From: Gammaproteobacteria bacterium
Lineage (GTDB): Bacteria > Pseudomonadota > Gammaproteobacteria > Steroidobacterales > Woeseiaceae
Length of the DNA: 64,000 bases
Assembly (NCBI GenBank): GCA_024640305.1
Contig: JAHEFG010000008.1
Span: 46,268 to 110,267 of the forward strand
Direction of reading: 5' to 3'
Shown: positions 27,972-37,237 of the stretch, piece by piece
How the letters are laid out: each line of letters opens with the position of its first letter
How positions within the stretch are numbered: the first letter of the stretch is position 1
Position numbers and translations under genes: made by a program
The notes under the pieces: model-generated
Told to the model about the DNA's origin: nothing
The model's input: the letters and a program-made list of their open reading frames with translations, nothing else
Database searches by the model: none

Positions 27972-30566
27972 ATGAAACGTCCATTCACGTTTATTGCTGC
28001 TTTTATTCTGTTTTCACAATTGTGCCTGGCCCAGGATATCCAGGCGCCAAGGCTGCACATACTCGAAAATGGTATGCGGGTAATAACCGTTGAAGACCAC
28101 AGCAACCCACTCGTCACGAGTACGTGGAGTGCACACGTCGGGGACAGTGCAGAGCCTTTGGATTTCGCCGGCAACTCGCACTACCTGGAACACTTGTTGT
28201 TGTTTAGGGGAACCGAGAAATACCCGAAAAATGAGATTGGAGAATGGGTCGCAGGCCGCGGTGGATATTTTAACGGCCATACCTGGTACGACTACACCAC
28301 ATTCGAAATAACGTCTTCGCCTGTGGATCTCGATGCCGCGCTCGAACGGCACGAGCAGATGATGTTCTACGCAGATTTCTCCGGTGAAGACTTTGAGACA
28401 GAGAAAAAAGCCGTGTTCGAGGAGCTGCGTTCGGGTCTCGATACGCCCTATGGATACTTATACCGTGCGGCGGCGTATCACATGTATCCGGAAGAGACTT
28501 ATTACTCCAGAAGTACGATCGGATCGATTGAAACAGTTCAGGCCGCAACGGTGGAGCGTGTTCGCCGCTACTACAAAGACTATTACGTTCCAAACAACAT
28601 TACGTTGGCGATAGTTGGCGATTTCGATACAGACACAGTGCTTGAGTCCGTAACAGCGCGCTTCGGCGGCCATGCGCAATCGGAATTGGCGGCCAGTCCG
28701 TACCGGCCGGTTTCGATGAAGCCTGGAATCAACCTCGTCACCGAGGAGCGCGATGTCGGCAAGGCTTATTTTCTGATCGCATTTGAAGGTCCGCGTGCGG
28801 GCAGTCCGGACTACCTGCCATACCTGTTGCTTACCGAGTACCTTACCGGGAGCCAGACATCGCTGTTGCACTCGCAGTTGGTCACGGAACAGAAAATTCT
28901 TGACGACGTGGATGCTGAGGCATGGCCGCGGCGTTATGCAAGAGGTTGGCAGTCGATAGGTGGAGAGACCGAGCCGGGTGAATTAGTCGAAGCTGTTGGT
29001 GCAATTTGGACGCTTGCGGATCAGGTTCGTCGTTCAGGGGTTCCCGCTAAGGATGTCGATTTCGCTCGCAAACGTCTGCTCAAAGGTCATCGGCAATTAC
29101 TCGATGATCAGTACCAGGTTGCGTCGCAACTGGTGGAAAGCGACGCACATTTCGACTACACACTTTTTTCTGATTTCGAAGAGAATCTTGAGAAAGTTAC
29201 GGTGGCTGACGTTCAGACAGTTGCGAGAAAATATCTCTCAGCCAAGAACTTTTTCCTGATGTCGATATTTCCAACGGGCGAAATCCCCGAGGACTTTGAG
29301 AAAAACGTACGCGACAATGCGGCCGCGATGGCGGCTGGCGCATCTGGTGCCGAGTCACGCGTGCTGTCTTCCGGCGCAACGCTTATTTCAGAGGCTCGCC
29401 CCGGCGCCGCGATAGAAAGCTTCACAATCGCAATCAGGGCAGGCGATCGCTCAGGGGGCGATGCCGGCCTGGCCGAAGCCGTTGTCAGGATGATGGCGAA
29501 CGAAACAAAAGACTATTCGCGAACCGAGTTGCAAAACTATCTCGACCAACAGGGCTTCAGTCTTAGCGCCTTCACGAACTCCGACGGTGCTTTTATCAGT
29601 CTTCAGGCGCCTGCCGGTTCGACCGAGCAAGCTATGCAGCTGCTATCGCATATTCTGACGTCGCCAGGATTTACAGAGCAGGGGTGGGACAGCATGCGCG
29701 ACGAAATGCTGGCCGAGTTGGCAAGCGGTCTGGACCAGCCTCGCACCATTGCCAGGGATTTGCTCAGCAAGACGGTTTATGCCGGAACGCCTTATGGTCG
29801 CTCCATTCAGGACTCTCAGGCTAGCCTGGCTTCGCTGGATACTGCAGACCTGAAATCATTCTGGTCGGACTATTACAAGGCAGAGGCGATCGCCGTCGCG
29901 TACGTCGGCGAAGCCTCGCCCGAAACGCTGAGTAAAGGCTTCGAGGTGCTGGCAAAGCTTCGCGGCAGGGCGCCGCAGCAGGCGGACATAAAGGTTGCCC
30001 CTTTTTCGACAAAGTTGCGCCGCGCAGTGCCGATGGATGGCAAGACCCAGGCTAACCTTTACATGGCTTGGTCTGCGCCCGACCTGCTCAGTGAACAGTG
30101 GGTATTGTGGCAACTGGCACAAAAAGCCATCGGCGGTGACCTGGCCGGCCGGCTTTGGAAGCTGCGGCAAATAGAAGGCCTTGCCTATTCAGTCTGGTTA
30201 TTCGGAACCGATACACGAGACGAACCGCTGACCCATGTATACATGGCGACGGCCGGCGAAAAACGTGATGCGGCACTTGCGGCAATTGACCGGGAGGTTA
30301 GAAAGGCGGGGCAGGGTCTGACCAGTGATGAACTGGAGCGCGTCAAGGTGTCGTACCTGGCGGAATTAAGCCGAACCGACAAAACGGCAGCCAGGCGTTC
30401 GCAGCGACAGGCTGCCTGGTGGGTGCAGGGGCATACTCACCAGCGCAGAGAGGAGTTGCAGGACATCATCGGCGCTGCCACGCTCGAAGCCGTCAACGAA
30501 ATTGTCAGCGAAGTGCTTGACCCGGATAATTATGTACTGGCGGAGGCCGGCCTGGTGCCGGAGTAA
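27972..30566 (+). CDS. M16-family zinc metallopeptidase (exported)
   Basis: An 864-residue pitrilysin-type peptidase. A signal peptide (FTFIAAFILFSQLCLA) is followed by the inverted zinc motif HYLEH (His70, Glu73, His74), with Glu150 in FEELRSG about 76 residues later as third ligand. Two M16 repeats are visible: an active N-terminal half and an inactive C-terminal half (from about 450, SGATLISEARPGAAIESFTI), as usual for single-chain members. It is expected to degrade peptides in the periplasm. The downstream TolB/TPR gene is 62 bases away on the same strand. Confidence 0.93.
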   Translation: MKRPFTFIAAFILFSQLCLAQDIQAPRLHILENGMRVITVEDHSNPLVTSTWSAHVGDSAEPLDFAGNSHYLEHLLLFRGTEKYPKNEIGEWVAGRGGYFNGHTWYDYTTFEITSSPVDLDAALERHEQMMFYADFSGEDFETEKKAVFEELRSGLDTPYGYLYRAAAYHMYPEETYYSRSTIGSIETVQAATVERVRRYYKDYYVPNNITLAIVGDFDTDTVLESVTARFGGHAQSELAASPYRPVSMKPGINLVTEERDVGKAYFLIAFEGPRAGSPDYLPYLLLTEYLTGSQTSLLHSQLVTEQKILDDVDAEAWPRRYARGWQSIGGETEPGELVEAVGAIWTLADQVRRSGVPAKDVDFARKRLLKGHRQLLDDQYQVASQLVESDAHFDYTLFSDFEENLEKVTVADVQTVARKYLSAKNFFLMSIFPTGEIPEDFEKNVRDNAAAMAAGASGAESRVLSSGATLISEARPGAAIESFTIAIRAGDRSGGDAGLAEAVVRMMANETKDYSRTELQNYLDQQGFSLSAFTNSDGAFISLQAPAGSTEQAMQLLSHILTSPGFTEQGWDSMRDEMLAELASGLDQPRTIARDLLSKTVYAGTPYGRSIQDSQASLASLDTADLKSFWSDYYKAEAIAVAYVGEASPETLSKGFEVLAKLRGRAPQQADIKVAPFSTKLRRAVPMDGKTQANLYMAWSAPDLLSEQWVLWQLAQKAIGGDLAGRLWKLRQIEGLAYSVWLFGTDTRDEPLTHVYMATAGEKRDAALAAIDREVRKAGQGLTSDELERVKVSYLAELSRTDKTAARRSQRQAAWWVQGHTHQRREELQDIIGAATLEAVNEIVSEVLDPDNYVLAEAGLVPE

Positions 30567-30628
30567 GGCGTTCTTTTCCCCTCGTCGGGAAGCCGGAATT
30601 GCTATCATCAAATTAAAGGGGTCATTCA

Positions 30629-32776
30629 TTGTCGATTTACACGGAACTCAGTCGTCGTAACGTATTTCGCGTAGGCATCGCCTATGCCGTTGCATCGTGG
30701 GTGCTGCTGCAGATTGTCGACGTCATTTCCCCCATCTTCGAGCTACCGGGGTGGGCGCCGAAACTCATCTTTGTCATCCTGGCTATTGGACTGGTTCCGG
30801 CGCTGATTTTCGCGTGGGTGTTCGAGATGACACCGGAGGGTCTCAAGAAGGAATCCGAAGTCGATCGATCTGCATCCATTGCCAGCGCGACCGGGCACAG
30901 GCTGAACTATGTGATTACCGGTTTCCTGATTGTCGCGGTCGCATTGTTGCTCGTTGAACGTCAATTAAGACCGGTCGTGGTCGCAGAGCCAGATGCCGTT
31001 GTTGCAAGCGAGGAAATTGATAACGATCGATCTATCGCAGTGTTGCCATTCGTCAACATGAGTTCCGATGCGGAGCAGGAATTCTTTTCCGACGGCATTA
31101 CGGAAGAAATTCTGAATTCGCTCGCTTCAGTCAAAGAACTCAAGGTAGCGGGGCGAACATCGTCTTTCGCGTTCAAAGGGCAAAATGACGATTTACGACG
31201 AATTGGTGAAGCACTTGGCGTCAATCACATTCTTGAAGGTTCGGTACGCAAGGCGGGTGCGCAGGTTCGAATAACCGCGCAGCTCATCCAGGTGGACAAC
31301 GGCTTTCATCTATGGTCCGAAACCTATGATCGCGAACTGACCGACGTATTCGCGATTCAGGACGAAATAGCGAATGAGATCCTCAAGCAGTTGAGAAACA
31401 AACTTGTTACTGCGGAGGTCGTGGTTGCGGAGGCAAAACGCACCAACCCCGAAGTCTATGAGCTGTACCTGCAGGCGAAGCAACGCATCTATACACGCAT
31501 CGGTACAGAAATCGAAACCGCTGTAGACGAGTTAGACCGGGCGATCCAGATGGATCAGGGATATGCGCCAGCCTTCGCGCAGCGCGGTATAGCGGTGTTG
31601 CTGTTATCCGACCGGCAATACGGCTCGATCCCCAACGATGAATCGGCCAGGCGCGCCAAGCGATATTTCGACCAGGCGCTGCAGCTGGATCCGAATCTCG
31701 CGGAGGGTTGGGCCGGGCTCGGTCTGTACCACATCAACGGCCCCCAGGACACGGAAGCGGGAATAGATGCCTTGGCCAAAGCTTTGGCAATCAACCCCAA
31801 CCTGATCGATGCAGGCAACTGGCTACAAATAGCGCTGCGCAGGCAAGGCGATGTGCTTGGCTCGATGAAGATCATTGAAGATCTCGTCGAGCGAGATCCG
31901 CTGTATCGGCCGGCGTTTAGCAACGCCATGCAAATGTTCAACAATTTCGGGCGTCAAGACAAAGCCGAGGCACTTCTCAAGCGCATCGAAGCATTCGACC
32001 CTGACAATCCGGATTTACTGCTGGCTCGAGCCACGAATCTCATGTACTCCGGCCGCTACGGGGAAGGACTCAAAGTGATGGAAGAGCGCCGCGAGCTCGG
32101 CAACATGAGCGGCGTGGCCAGGGTCTTTCTGAGCCTCGGGCTCATGAATACAGGGCAGTTTGAACGCGCGACAACCGAGGGCTCGCCCTACTGGCAGCCG
32201 GATGCTCTTTATGAAATCGGCAGAATCGAAGATGCTTTCGAGCTCGCGCATGAGCAGGCCAGGGGTGGCGACCCCGACAATTTGTTCTTTCTGCTGCTAA
32301 GAGAGAATCGCGACCAGGAGGTGGTTGATTACCTTGAAGAGCGCTGGCCGAGCCTGTCTGCGTTCGCGAGCGAAAATCCAGGTGGTGAGGTCGGCTGGGG
32401 GCTCATGGAGGCGGTTGCGATTGCGTACTTGAACACGGGCAATGTGGCGAGGTTCGACGAAGCAATGCAGTTCGTTAACCGGCGCCTTGTCAGCCTGGCG
32501 GAGCAGGGCATCAGTAATTTCGTCTTTTCATTAAACCTCGCTACGCACGCAGCCCTGTCGGGCGATATCGAAACTGCTTTCGTGCAGCTCGAGGCTGCCA
32601 TCGATGGTGGTTGGGTCTCTGTCGGTGAACCCGCAGACGTTGAACCAGCGCTACGTGTCCTGGTCGATGACCCTCGTTACGTCGAACTCGAGGCCCGGAT
32701 GCTTGCGTCCGTCAATGCAGACAGGGAGCTACTTGGACTGGCGCCACTCGACGAGAATTACCAGGTTCAGCAGTAG
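30629..32776 (+). CDS. Membrane-anchored TolB-like/TPR protein (paralogue 3)
   Basis: A 715-residue member of the family. TTG at 30629 is the start: it has an AAAGGGG site eight bases upstream and places the conserved MSIYTELSRRNVFRV at the N-terminus. Then come two hydrophobic spans, the linker FEMTPEGLKKESEVDRSASI and a third span (YVITGFLIVAVALLLV). The TolB-like domain contains SIAVLPFVNMSSDAEQEFF, DGITEEILNSLASVKEL, VNHILEGSVRKAGAQVRI and HLWSETYDRELTDVF. At least six TPR units follow, from about residue 275. It is convergent with the membrane-protein gene at 32781 (4 bases apart). Possibly cotranscribed with the M16 peptidase. Confidence 0.87.
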   Translation: MSIYTELSRRNVFRVGIAYAVASWVLLQIVDVISPIFELPGWAPKLIFVILAIGLVPALIFAWVFEMTPEGLKKESEVDRSASIASATGHRLNYVITGFLIVAVALLLVERQLRPVVVAEPDAVVASEEIDNDRSIAVLPFVNMSSDAEQEFFSDGITEEILNSLASVKELKVAGRTSSFAFKGQNDDLRRIGEALGVNHILEGSVRKAGAQVRITAQLIQVDNGFHLWSETYDRELTDVFAIQDEIANEILKQLRNKLVTAEVVVAEAKRTNPEVYELYLQAKQRIYTRIGTEIETAVDELDRAIQMDQGYAPAFAQRGIAVLLLSDRQYGSIPNDESARRAKRYFDQALQLDPNLAEGWAGLGLYHINGPQDTEAGIDALAKALAINPNLIDAGNWLQIALRRQGDVLGSMKIIEDLVERDPLYRPAFSNAMQMFNNFGRQDKAEALLKRIEAFDPDNPDLLLARATNLMYSGRYGEGLKVMEERRELGNMSGVARVFLSLGLMNTGQFERATTEGSPYWQPDALYEIGRIEDAFELAHEQARGGDPDNLFFLLLRENRDQEVVDYLEERWPSLSAFASENPGGEVGWGLMEAVAIAYLNTGNVARFDEAMQFVNRRLVSLAEQGISNFVFSLNLATHAALSGDIETAFVQLEAAIDGGWVSVGEPADVEPALRVLVDDPRYVELEARMLASVNADRELLGLAPLDENYQVQQ

Positions 32777-32780
32777 CAGG

Positions 32781-33638
32781 TCAGTCTTTCGTCTCTCGCA
32801 GGTCTTCTTGCTGCCAGATCGCAAGTGCTGCACGAATGCGCAGCTGCCAGATCCAGGATGCGGCCAGCAGCAGCACGGCCCAAAGCACCAACCATGCTAA
32901 CCCGCCACCGGATTGGCGCCACGACCACAGCGCGACCGCTTGTACAAAAAGGACGGTGGCGATTGCCACGAACTGGAAAATCAGTGCAGAGGCGGGGCGG
33001 CGTACGAACAGGCGTAGCACCAGAAACGGCAGGCGTCGCAACTTACGCCTGCTGTCGGCGACAGTAATTACCCGGGCCCAAAAAGCGCATGTTCCAACAA
33101 GGGTCAAGGCTGTAAACGTCAGCGCGGCTCGCCAGAGGTTAAGATCGAACAAGCTCCTTTGAACGCTCCAGTCTTCCAGCTCCGCGCGTGTTGCCAGAGA
33201 GTCGAAGAGAGATTTCAGGGCCAGGTGGAACGCGACGATTACAATGATGGAGAAAACAGCAATGCGGACGTAACGCCCAAGATAGACCCACCCGTTCGCA
33301 AAAACCTTTCGCGGTACATCGAATCTCGACGCATTAAAAATTTGCACGGCACCAGCAAGCCACACCAGCTGCAATATCCAGACAGCGAATGCGCCAAGTA
33401 TGAGAAGTGGCATGCCCCCCGATAGCTCTGCTGCGACGAACCTGAAGCCAAGCATGCCAAGCGGCATTTCGACATCCTCAAACCAGGGGCGAAGCCCGAC
33501 CGTTTGCTCGAGATGTCGCGACATTGCGGCGAGGCCTGGAAGCATCGCAACAACATAAAGAACCCAGCGTGACAGGATGACCCGTCCGGTACCTGCTGTT
33601 GGTCGAATAATTTTCGCCACGCTGTGCATCAAAGCCAT
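32781..33638 (-). CDS. Polytopic membrane protein of unknown function
   Basis: A 285-residue protein with about six hydrophobic spans (VLYVVAMLPGLAAM, LLILGAFAVWILQLVW, IAVFSIIVIVAFHLAL, AALTFTALTLVGTCAF, LIFQFVAIATVLFVQAV, WLVLWAVLLLAASWIW). I recognise no family. Its ATG lies 10 bases inside the end of the M1 peptidase gene, so it is almost certainly translated from the same message and may be a membrane partner of that peptidase. The C-terminal tail is charged. Confidence 0.75.
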   Translation of the reverse strand: MALMHSVAKIIRPTAGTGRVILSRWVLYVVAMLPGLAAMSRHLEQTVGLRPWFEDVEMPLGMLGFRFVAAELSGGMPLLILGAFAVWILQLVWLAGAVQIFNASRFDVPRKVFANGWVYLGRYVRIAVFSIIVIVAFHLALKSLFDSLATRAELEDWSVQRSLFDLNLWRAALTFTALTLVGTCAFWARVITVADSRRKLRRLPFLVLRLFVRRPASALIFQFVAIATVLFVQAVALWSWRQSGGGLAWLVLWAVLLLAASWIWQLRIRAALAIWQQEDLRETKD

Positions 33639-35767
33639 GATGCAGCTCCTTCGGCGATTAGTTGGTAGGCGCCGGTTAACCAGCGCGACCAGCTGTTCGG
33701 TATTTCACCTTCAGGTTCGCGCCTCAAGCCGTTGTTAACCGGAACGACGTCAAGCCGAATTTTGTAGTCCGGGTCGATTACGACAGCGTCGAGCTGCGCT
33801 GCACGGACAACCCGATATACGCGGTAAACGCCCTTGCCGTCCCATTCATCCACAACCACTGCGCCGTCCGAAAAACGAAGTTCGACGGTAACCGGCAAGT
33901 GATCCCAGTCCGGGCCGGCAATGTGAGCCTCGGATATGTAGTATTCCACCTCGTCGTCTTCGGCGAGGCCTTCCTCCGTTGTTTCAAGACGTGGCTGGAT
34001 GGCTCGTCGTTCAATCCGCCCCATCGTCCTGGTTTGCCGCGTGTGGCCGGGGTCAAGTATTTCTACCAGTACCTGACCGTCCGACTCATAAGCAGCAGCG
34101 TGGAGACCAAGCAATTCGTCGCCCTCCCAGTCGCTGTCGACATAGGTTCGCTCGTCGCCTTCGTGAACGTAACCGCGTGGTGGTTCATAACGAGACGAAT
34201 TGGTGCTGGTAACCCGGTAATCCGGGAAAGTCGGGTGAAGATAGGCCTCCCTGAGCATCCCGGCGACATTCGGTCCCGCTACTTCTTCGGCCACGGCCCA
34301 GAAGTCTTCGACGCGCGGATGCTTGAATGACCATAGTTGTGTGTACCTTGCGAAGATTGCATCGACAACACCGTGGCCAAATAACTTCGCAGCCGTCTGG
34401 AACGTTGTCGCCGGGCGGTCGTAAAATTGCGCGCCACCACTGTAGCCGCGTACGAGGAAAGAAGGACCGGACCAAACGGCGGGCTGATTGGTCGTTACCG
34501 GGCGCGTGCGCATGTTTGACGAATAGACGTTTAGCGGGCGACCGAAAAGGTAGCCGTTGCCGGATTCTTCACCCCAGGTATCAGTCATGATTTCCTGGCC
34601 CCAGTACTCGGTCATGCCTTCGTCCATAAAGGCATCTTCGAATTCGTTGGTTGCGACGAGTGCACTAAAGTACTGGTGAGCGAATTCGTGTGCGATGACC
34701 GACTCGTTCAAGCGCAGATCTTTCGCTATGAAGTTGTCCCAAAAATTGCCACCGGTTCCACCGGTGAAAAAAGTCGGGTACTCCATGCCGAGGGTTCGCA
34801 GGCCGCTTCTCGGAGGCAGCACAACAGTGACGGTCTCGTAAGGGTAGGGCATGACGCGCCGGGACATGGTATCGAGAGATGCGGCAACCGCCTCAGTCCA
34901 TCGCGGAACCTGGTGCGCGCTGCCTTTCGGTTGAAAAACGTGAATCTGCACAATACCGCCAGTCACCAGTTCGTGCGGTGTGACGAAGTCTTCCATGTCC
35001 GCACCCACCGTGAAGGCGAAATCTATAACTCCCTTTTGCTGATAGCGATGCCAGTCAACGTCGCCGTCAACACGCAGGTGCTCGCCCTTGCCCGTGGAAG
35101 CGATGCCCCAGCCTTTCGGTACAGCCATCGTCACATCGAAATCTGCAAAGTTCGCGTAAAACTCTGTAGGGCCGAAGAACTGGTGTCGGTTGAAGGTGCC
35201 TTCCGGTCGAACGCCGGCAATCTTCGGAAACCACTGTGCGATGAAGAAGAAGCGGTCGTGACCACCTGTTCTTGCGGCGGCTGCGGGCATGCGGCTGATC
35301 CAGTCGACGTCAAGTACCAACGTCTCGCCGGGAGCAATTGCTTCTGCGAGCTGTACTTCGATCAGGCTGCGGTCGAGATGGTTACCATCGTCGGGCGCAA
35401 TGGCTTGCCACTCCAGTTCCGCACCGCCCTGGCGAATGCTCTGCGGCTCGGTCCAGCCCCAGGGGTCGTCAAAGCGTTCGAGGAGCGTGTCCAGTTGGAA
35501 ACGTGCACTCATTGTGTGCCGGTACCAGCTCGACGCTTCATTGCTGAACGCATTCAGGTAAAGGTGCATCGGTATCGACGCGACGGGCGTACTTAGCGTG
35601 TTGCGCCAGGTAATGGTCTCGTGGCCATCGAGTTCGCGCGTTTGCGGATTCAATGTCACCTCGATCGAGTAACTGATGGGTGACTCTGGAATGTTCCTGG
35701 AGGTTGCGAGACCGGTCTCGTCTGCAGCATGCGTGGTGATTGCGACGAGGATCGCGAGCAGTAGCAT
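33629..35767 (-). CDS. M1-family aminopeptidase-like metallopeptidase (exported)
   Basis: A 712-residue zinc peptidase. An N-terminal signal (LLLAILVAITTHAA) indicates export. The gluzincin motif is HEFAHQY (His360, Glu361, His364) with the third ligand Glu383 in DEGMTEYW. The N-terminal beta-domain (about 30-260) is as in M1 enzymes. The usual GxMEN exopeptidase motif is not obvious; LGMEYPTFF (about 326-334) sits in its place, with Glu and Tyr where GMEN would be. Aminopeptidase specificity is therefore uncertain. The C-terminal part is shorter than in PepN. The membrane-protein gene overlaps its 3' end by 10 bases. Confidence 0.92.
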   Translation of the reverse strand: MLLLAILVAITTHAADETGLATSRNIPESPISYSIEVTLNPQTRELDGHETITWRNTLSTPVASIPMHLYLNAFSNEASSWYRHTMSARFQLDTLLERFDDPWGWTEPQSIRQGGAELEWQAIAPDDGNHLDRSLIEVQLAEAIAPGETLVLDVDWISRMPAAAARTGGHDRFFFIAQWFPKIAGVRPEGTFNRHQFFGPTEFYANFADFDVTMAVPKGWGIASTGKGEHLRVDGDVDWHRYQQKGVIDFAFTVGADMEDFVTPHELVTGGIVQIHVFQPKGSAHQVPRWTEAVAASLDTMSRRVMPYPYETVTVVLPPRSGLRTLGMEYPTFFTGGTGGNFWDNFIAKDLRLNESVIAHEFAHQYFSALVATNEFEDAFMDEGMTEYWGQEIMTDTWGEESGNGYLFGRPLNVYSSNMRTRPVTTNQPAVWSGPSFLVRGYSGGAQFYDRPATTFQTAAKLFGHGVVDAIFARYTQLWSFKHPRVEDFWAVAEEVAGPNVAGMLREAYLHPTFPDYRVTSTNSSRYEPPRGYVHEGDERTYVDSDWEGDELLGLHAAAYESDGQVLVEILDPGHTRQTRTMGRIERRAIQPRLETTEEGLAEDDEVEYYISEAHIAGPDWDHLPVTVELRFSDGAVVVDEWDGKGVYRVYRVVRAAQLDAVVIDPDYKIRLDVVPVNNGLRREPEGEIPNSWSRWLTGAYQLIAEGAASWL

Positions 35768-35841
35768 GACGGCGATCGTTAAATGTCTGTCATTCGCGGC
35801 TTTAATGGGGAGCCTCCTTAATGGCGTATACTCGCGCCCCT

Positions 35842-37227
35842 ATGTCTAACCCTACCGCATTTGACACGCTCAATCTAAGATCGGAGTTGTTTGGCAACCT
35901 TGCCGATCTCGGCTATGTCGAAATGACACTGGTACAGGCTCATACTTTGCCAAAGATTCTCGCCGGGGAAGATGTTCTCGCTCGGGCCAAAACCGGAAGT
36001 GGCAAGACGGCGGCCTTCGGTTTGGGTTTGCTCAACAAGTTGGACGCAGCGTCATTTCGAACCCAGGCACTGGTGTTGTGCCCGACGCGAGAATTGGCGG
36101 ACCAGGTTGCAAAAGAAATTCGCCGTCTCGCCCGTGCAGTCGCTAACGTCAAGATACTGACTCTCTGCGGTGGCGTGCCGCTCGGGCCGCAAATCGCATC
36201 GCTACAACATCACCCGCATATCGTCGTTGGCACGCCCGGCCGCGTACTCAAGCATCTGGGCAAGGGAACCTTATCCCTGGAGAGTTTGCAGACGTTCGTG
36301 CTTGATGAGGCGGATCGCATGTTGGACATGGGGTTCATGGATGAGCTCGATGCGATTCTTGCTTATGTACCTGCGGCTCGCCAGACCCTCTTGTTCAGTG
36401 CCACTTATCCAAAGGCCATTGCTGCGATCAGTGGAAAGGTACAGCGAAACCCGCAGAGAGTTGATGTCACGGACGACGAGCAACCCGCGCAGATCACGCA
36501 GTACTGGTGTTCGGTGACACGGGAGAATCGCTGCAGCGAATTGGTTAGGGCGCTGCGTGCCTGGGGCGGCGAGCTCAATCTCGTGTTTTGTAACACCAAG
36601 ATCGACTGCGCAGACGTGGCGGCATATTTGCAGTCGCAGAAGATCATTGCGGTCGCATTACACGGCGACCTGGACCAGTCCCAGCGTACGCAGGTATTGG
36701 TGCGCTTCGCTAACAGAAGTGCGAGCGTGCTGATAGCCACGGATGTTGCGGCGCGCGGCCTGGACGTGAAAGATCTCGACGCCGTATTCAACTTTGAGCC
36801 ACCCAAACAAGCCGATGTTTATGTGCACAGGATTGGACGCACCGGGCGTGCCGGTAAAGCAGGTGTGGCCGTCAGCCTCGTCGAGCCGCGGGAAGAGTGG
36901 CGACTGCAGGGTATTGAAGAGTTGTTGCCCGACGCGAACCTGCAGCACCGCGGAATTCCTGATGTGAGCCGATCGGCCGATCCTTTGCTGCCTGCGATGA
37001 CGACAATTCAAATCAGCGGCGGACGCAGGAACAAGTTACGGCCTGGTGATCTTCTGGGGGCGCTTACGGCTGAGGGCGGTGTGCCCGGCGAGGCGGTCGG
37101 TTCGATCGACTTGTTCGACGTTTGCAGCTACGTCGCAGTGCGAAATGCCGACGTCACAAAGGCACTGCGACAACTGTCCAACCGGCCTATCAAGGGCCGC
37201 AAGTATCGCGCCAGAGTGAGAAAGTAG
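35842..37227 (+). CDS. dbpA: DEAD-box RNA helicase DbpA
   Basis: A 461-residue DEAD-box helicase. Motifs in order: Q-motif region (LGYVEMTLVQ), I AKTGSGKTAAFG, Ia PTRELADQ, II DEADRMLDMGF, III SAT, V ATDVAARGLD, VI HRIGRTGRAG. The C-terminal about 75 residues are the DbpA RNA-binding domain (RRNKLRPGDLLGALTAEGG, VAVRNADVTKAL), which recognises hairpin 92 of 23S rRNA and directs the enzyme to 50S assembly. The start at 35842 gives MSNPTAFDTLN, which lines up with the E. coli N-terminus; an ATG 21 bases earlier (35821) is in frame. Confidence 0.93.
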   Translation: MSNPTAFDTLNLRSELFGNLADLGYVEMTLVQAHTLPKILAGEDVLARAKTGSGKTAAFGLGLLNKLDAASFRTQALVLCPTRELADQVAKEIRRLARAVANVKILTLCGGVPLGPQIASLQHHPHIVVGTPGRVLKHLGKGTLSLESLQTFVLDEADRMLDMGFMDELDAILAYVPAARQTLLFSATYPKAIAAISGKVQRNPQRVDVTDDEQPAQITQYWCSVTRENRCSELVRALRAWGGELNLVFCNTKIDCADVAAYLQSQKIIAVALHGDLDQSQRTQVLVRFANRSASVLIATDVAARGLDVKDLDAVFNFEPPKQADVYVHRIGRTGRAGKAGVAVSLVEPREEWRLQGIEELLPDANLQHRGIPDVSRSADPLLPAMTTIQISGGRRNKLRPGDLLGALTAEGGVPGEAVGSIDLFDVCSYVAVRNADVTKALRQLSNRPIKGRKYRARVRK

Positions 37228-37237
37228 AACTGCCGCT

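Noticed and set aside
34676..35596. A 306-codon plus-strand frame opposite the M1 peptidase
   Set aside because: The translation is Cys/Arg-rich without domain features, while the peptidase on the other strand has a complete zinc site.
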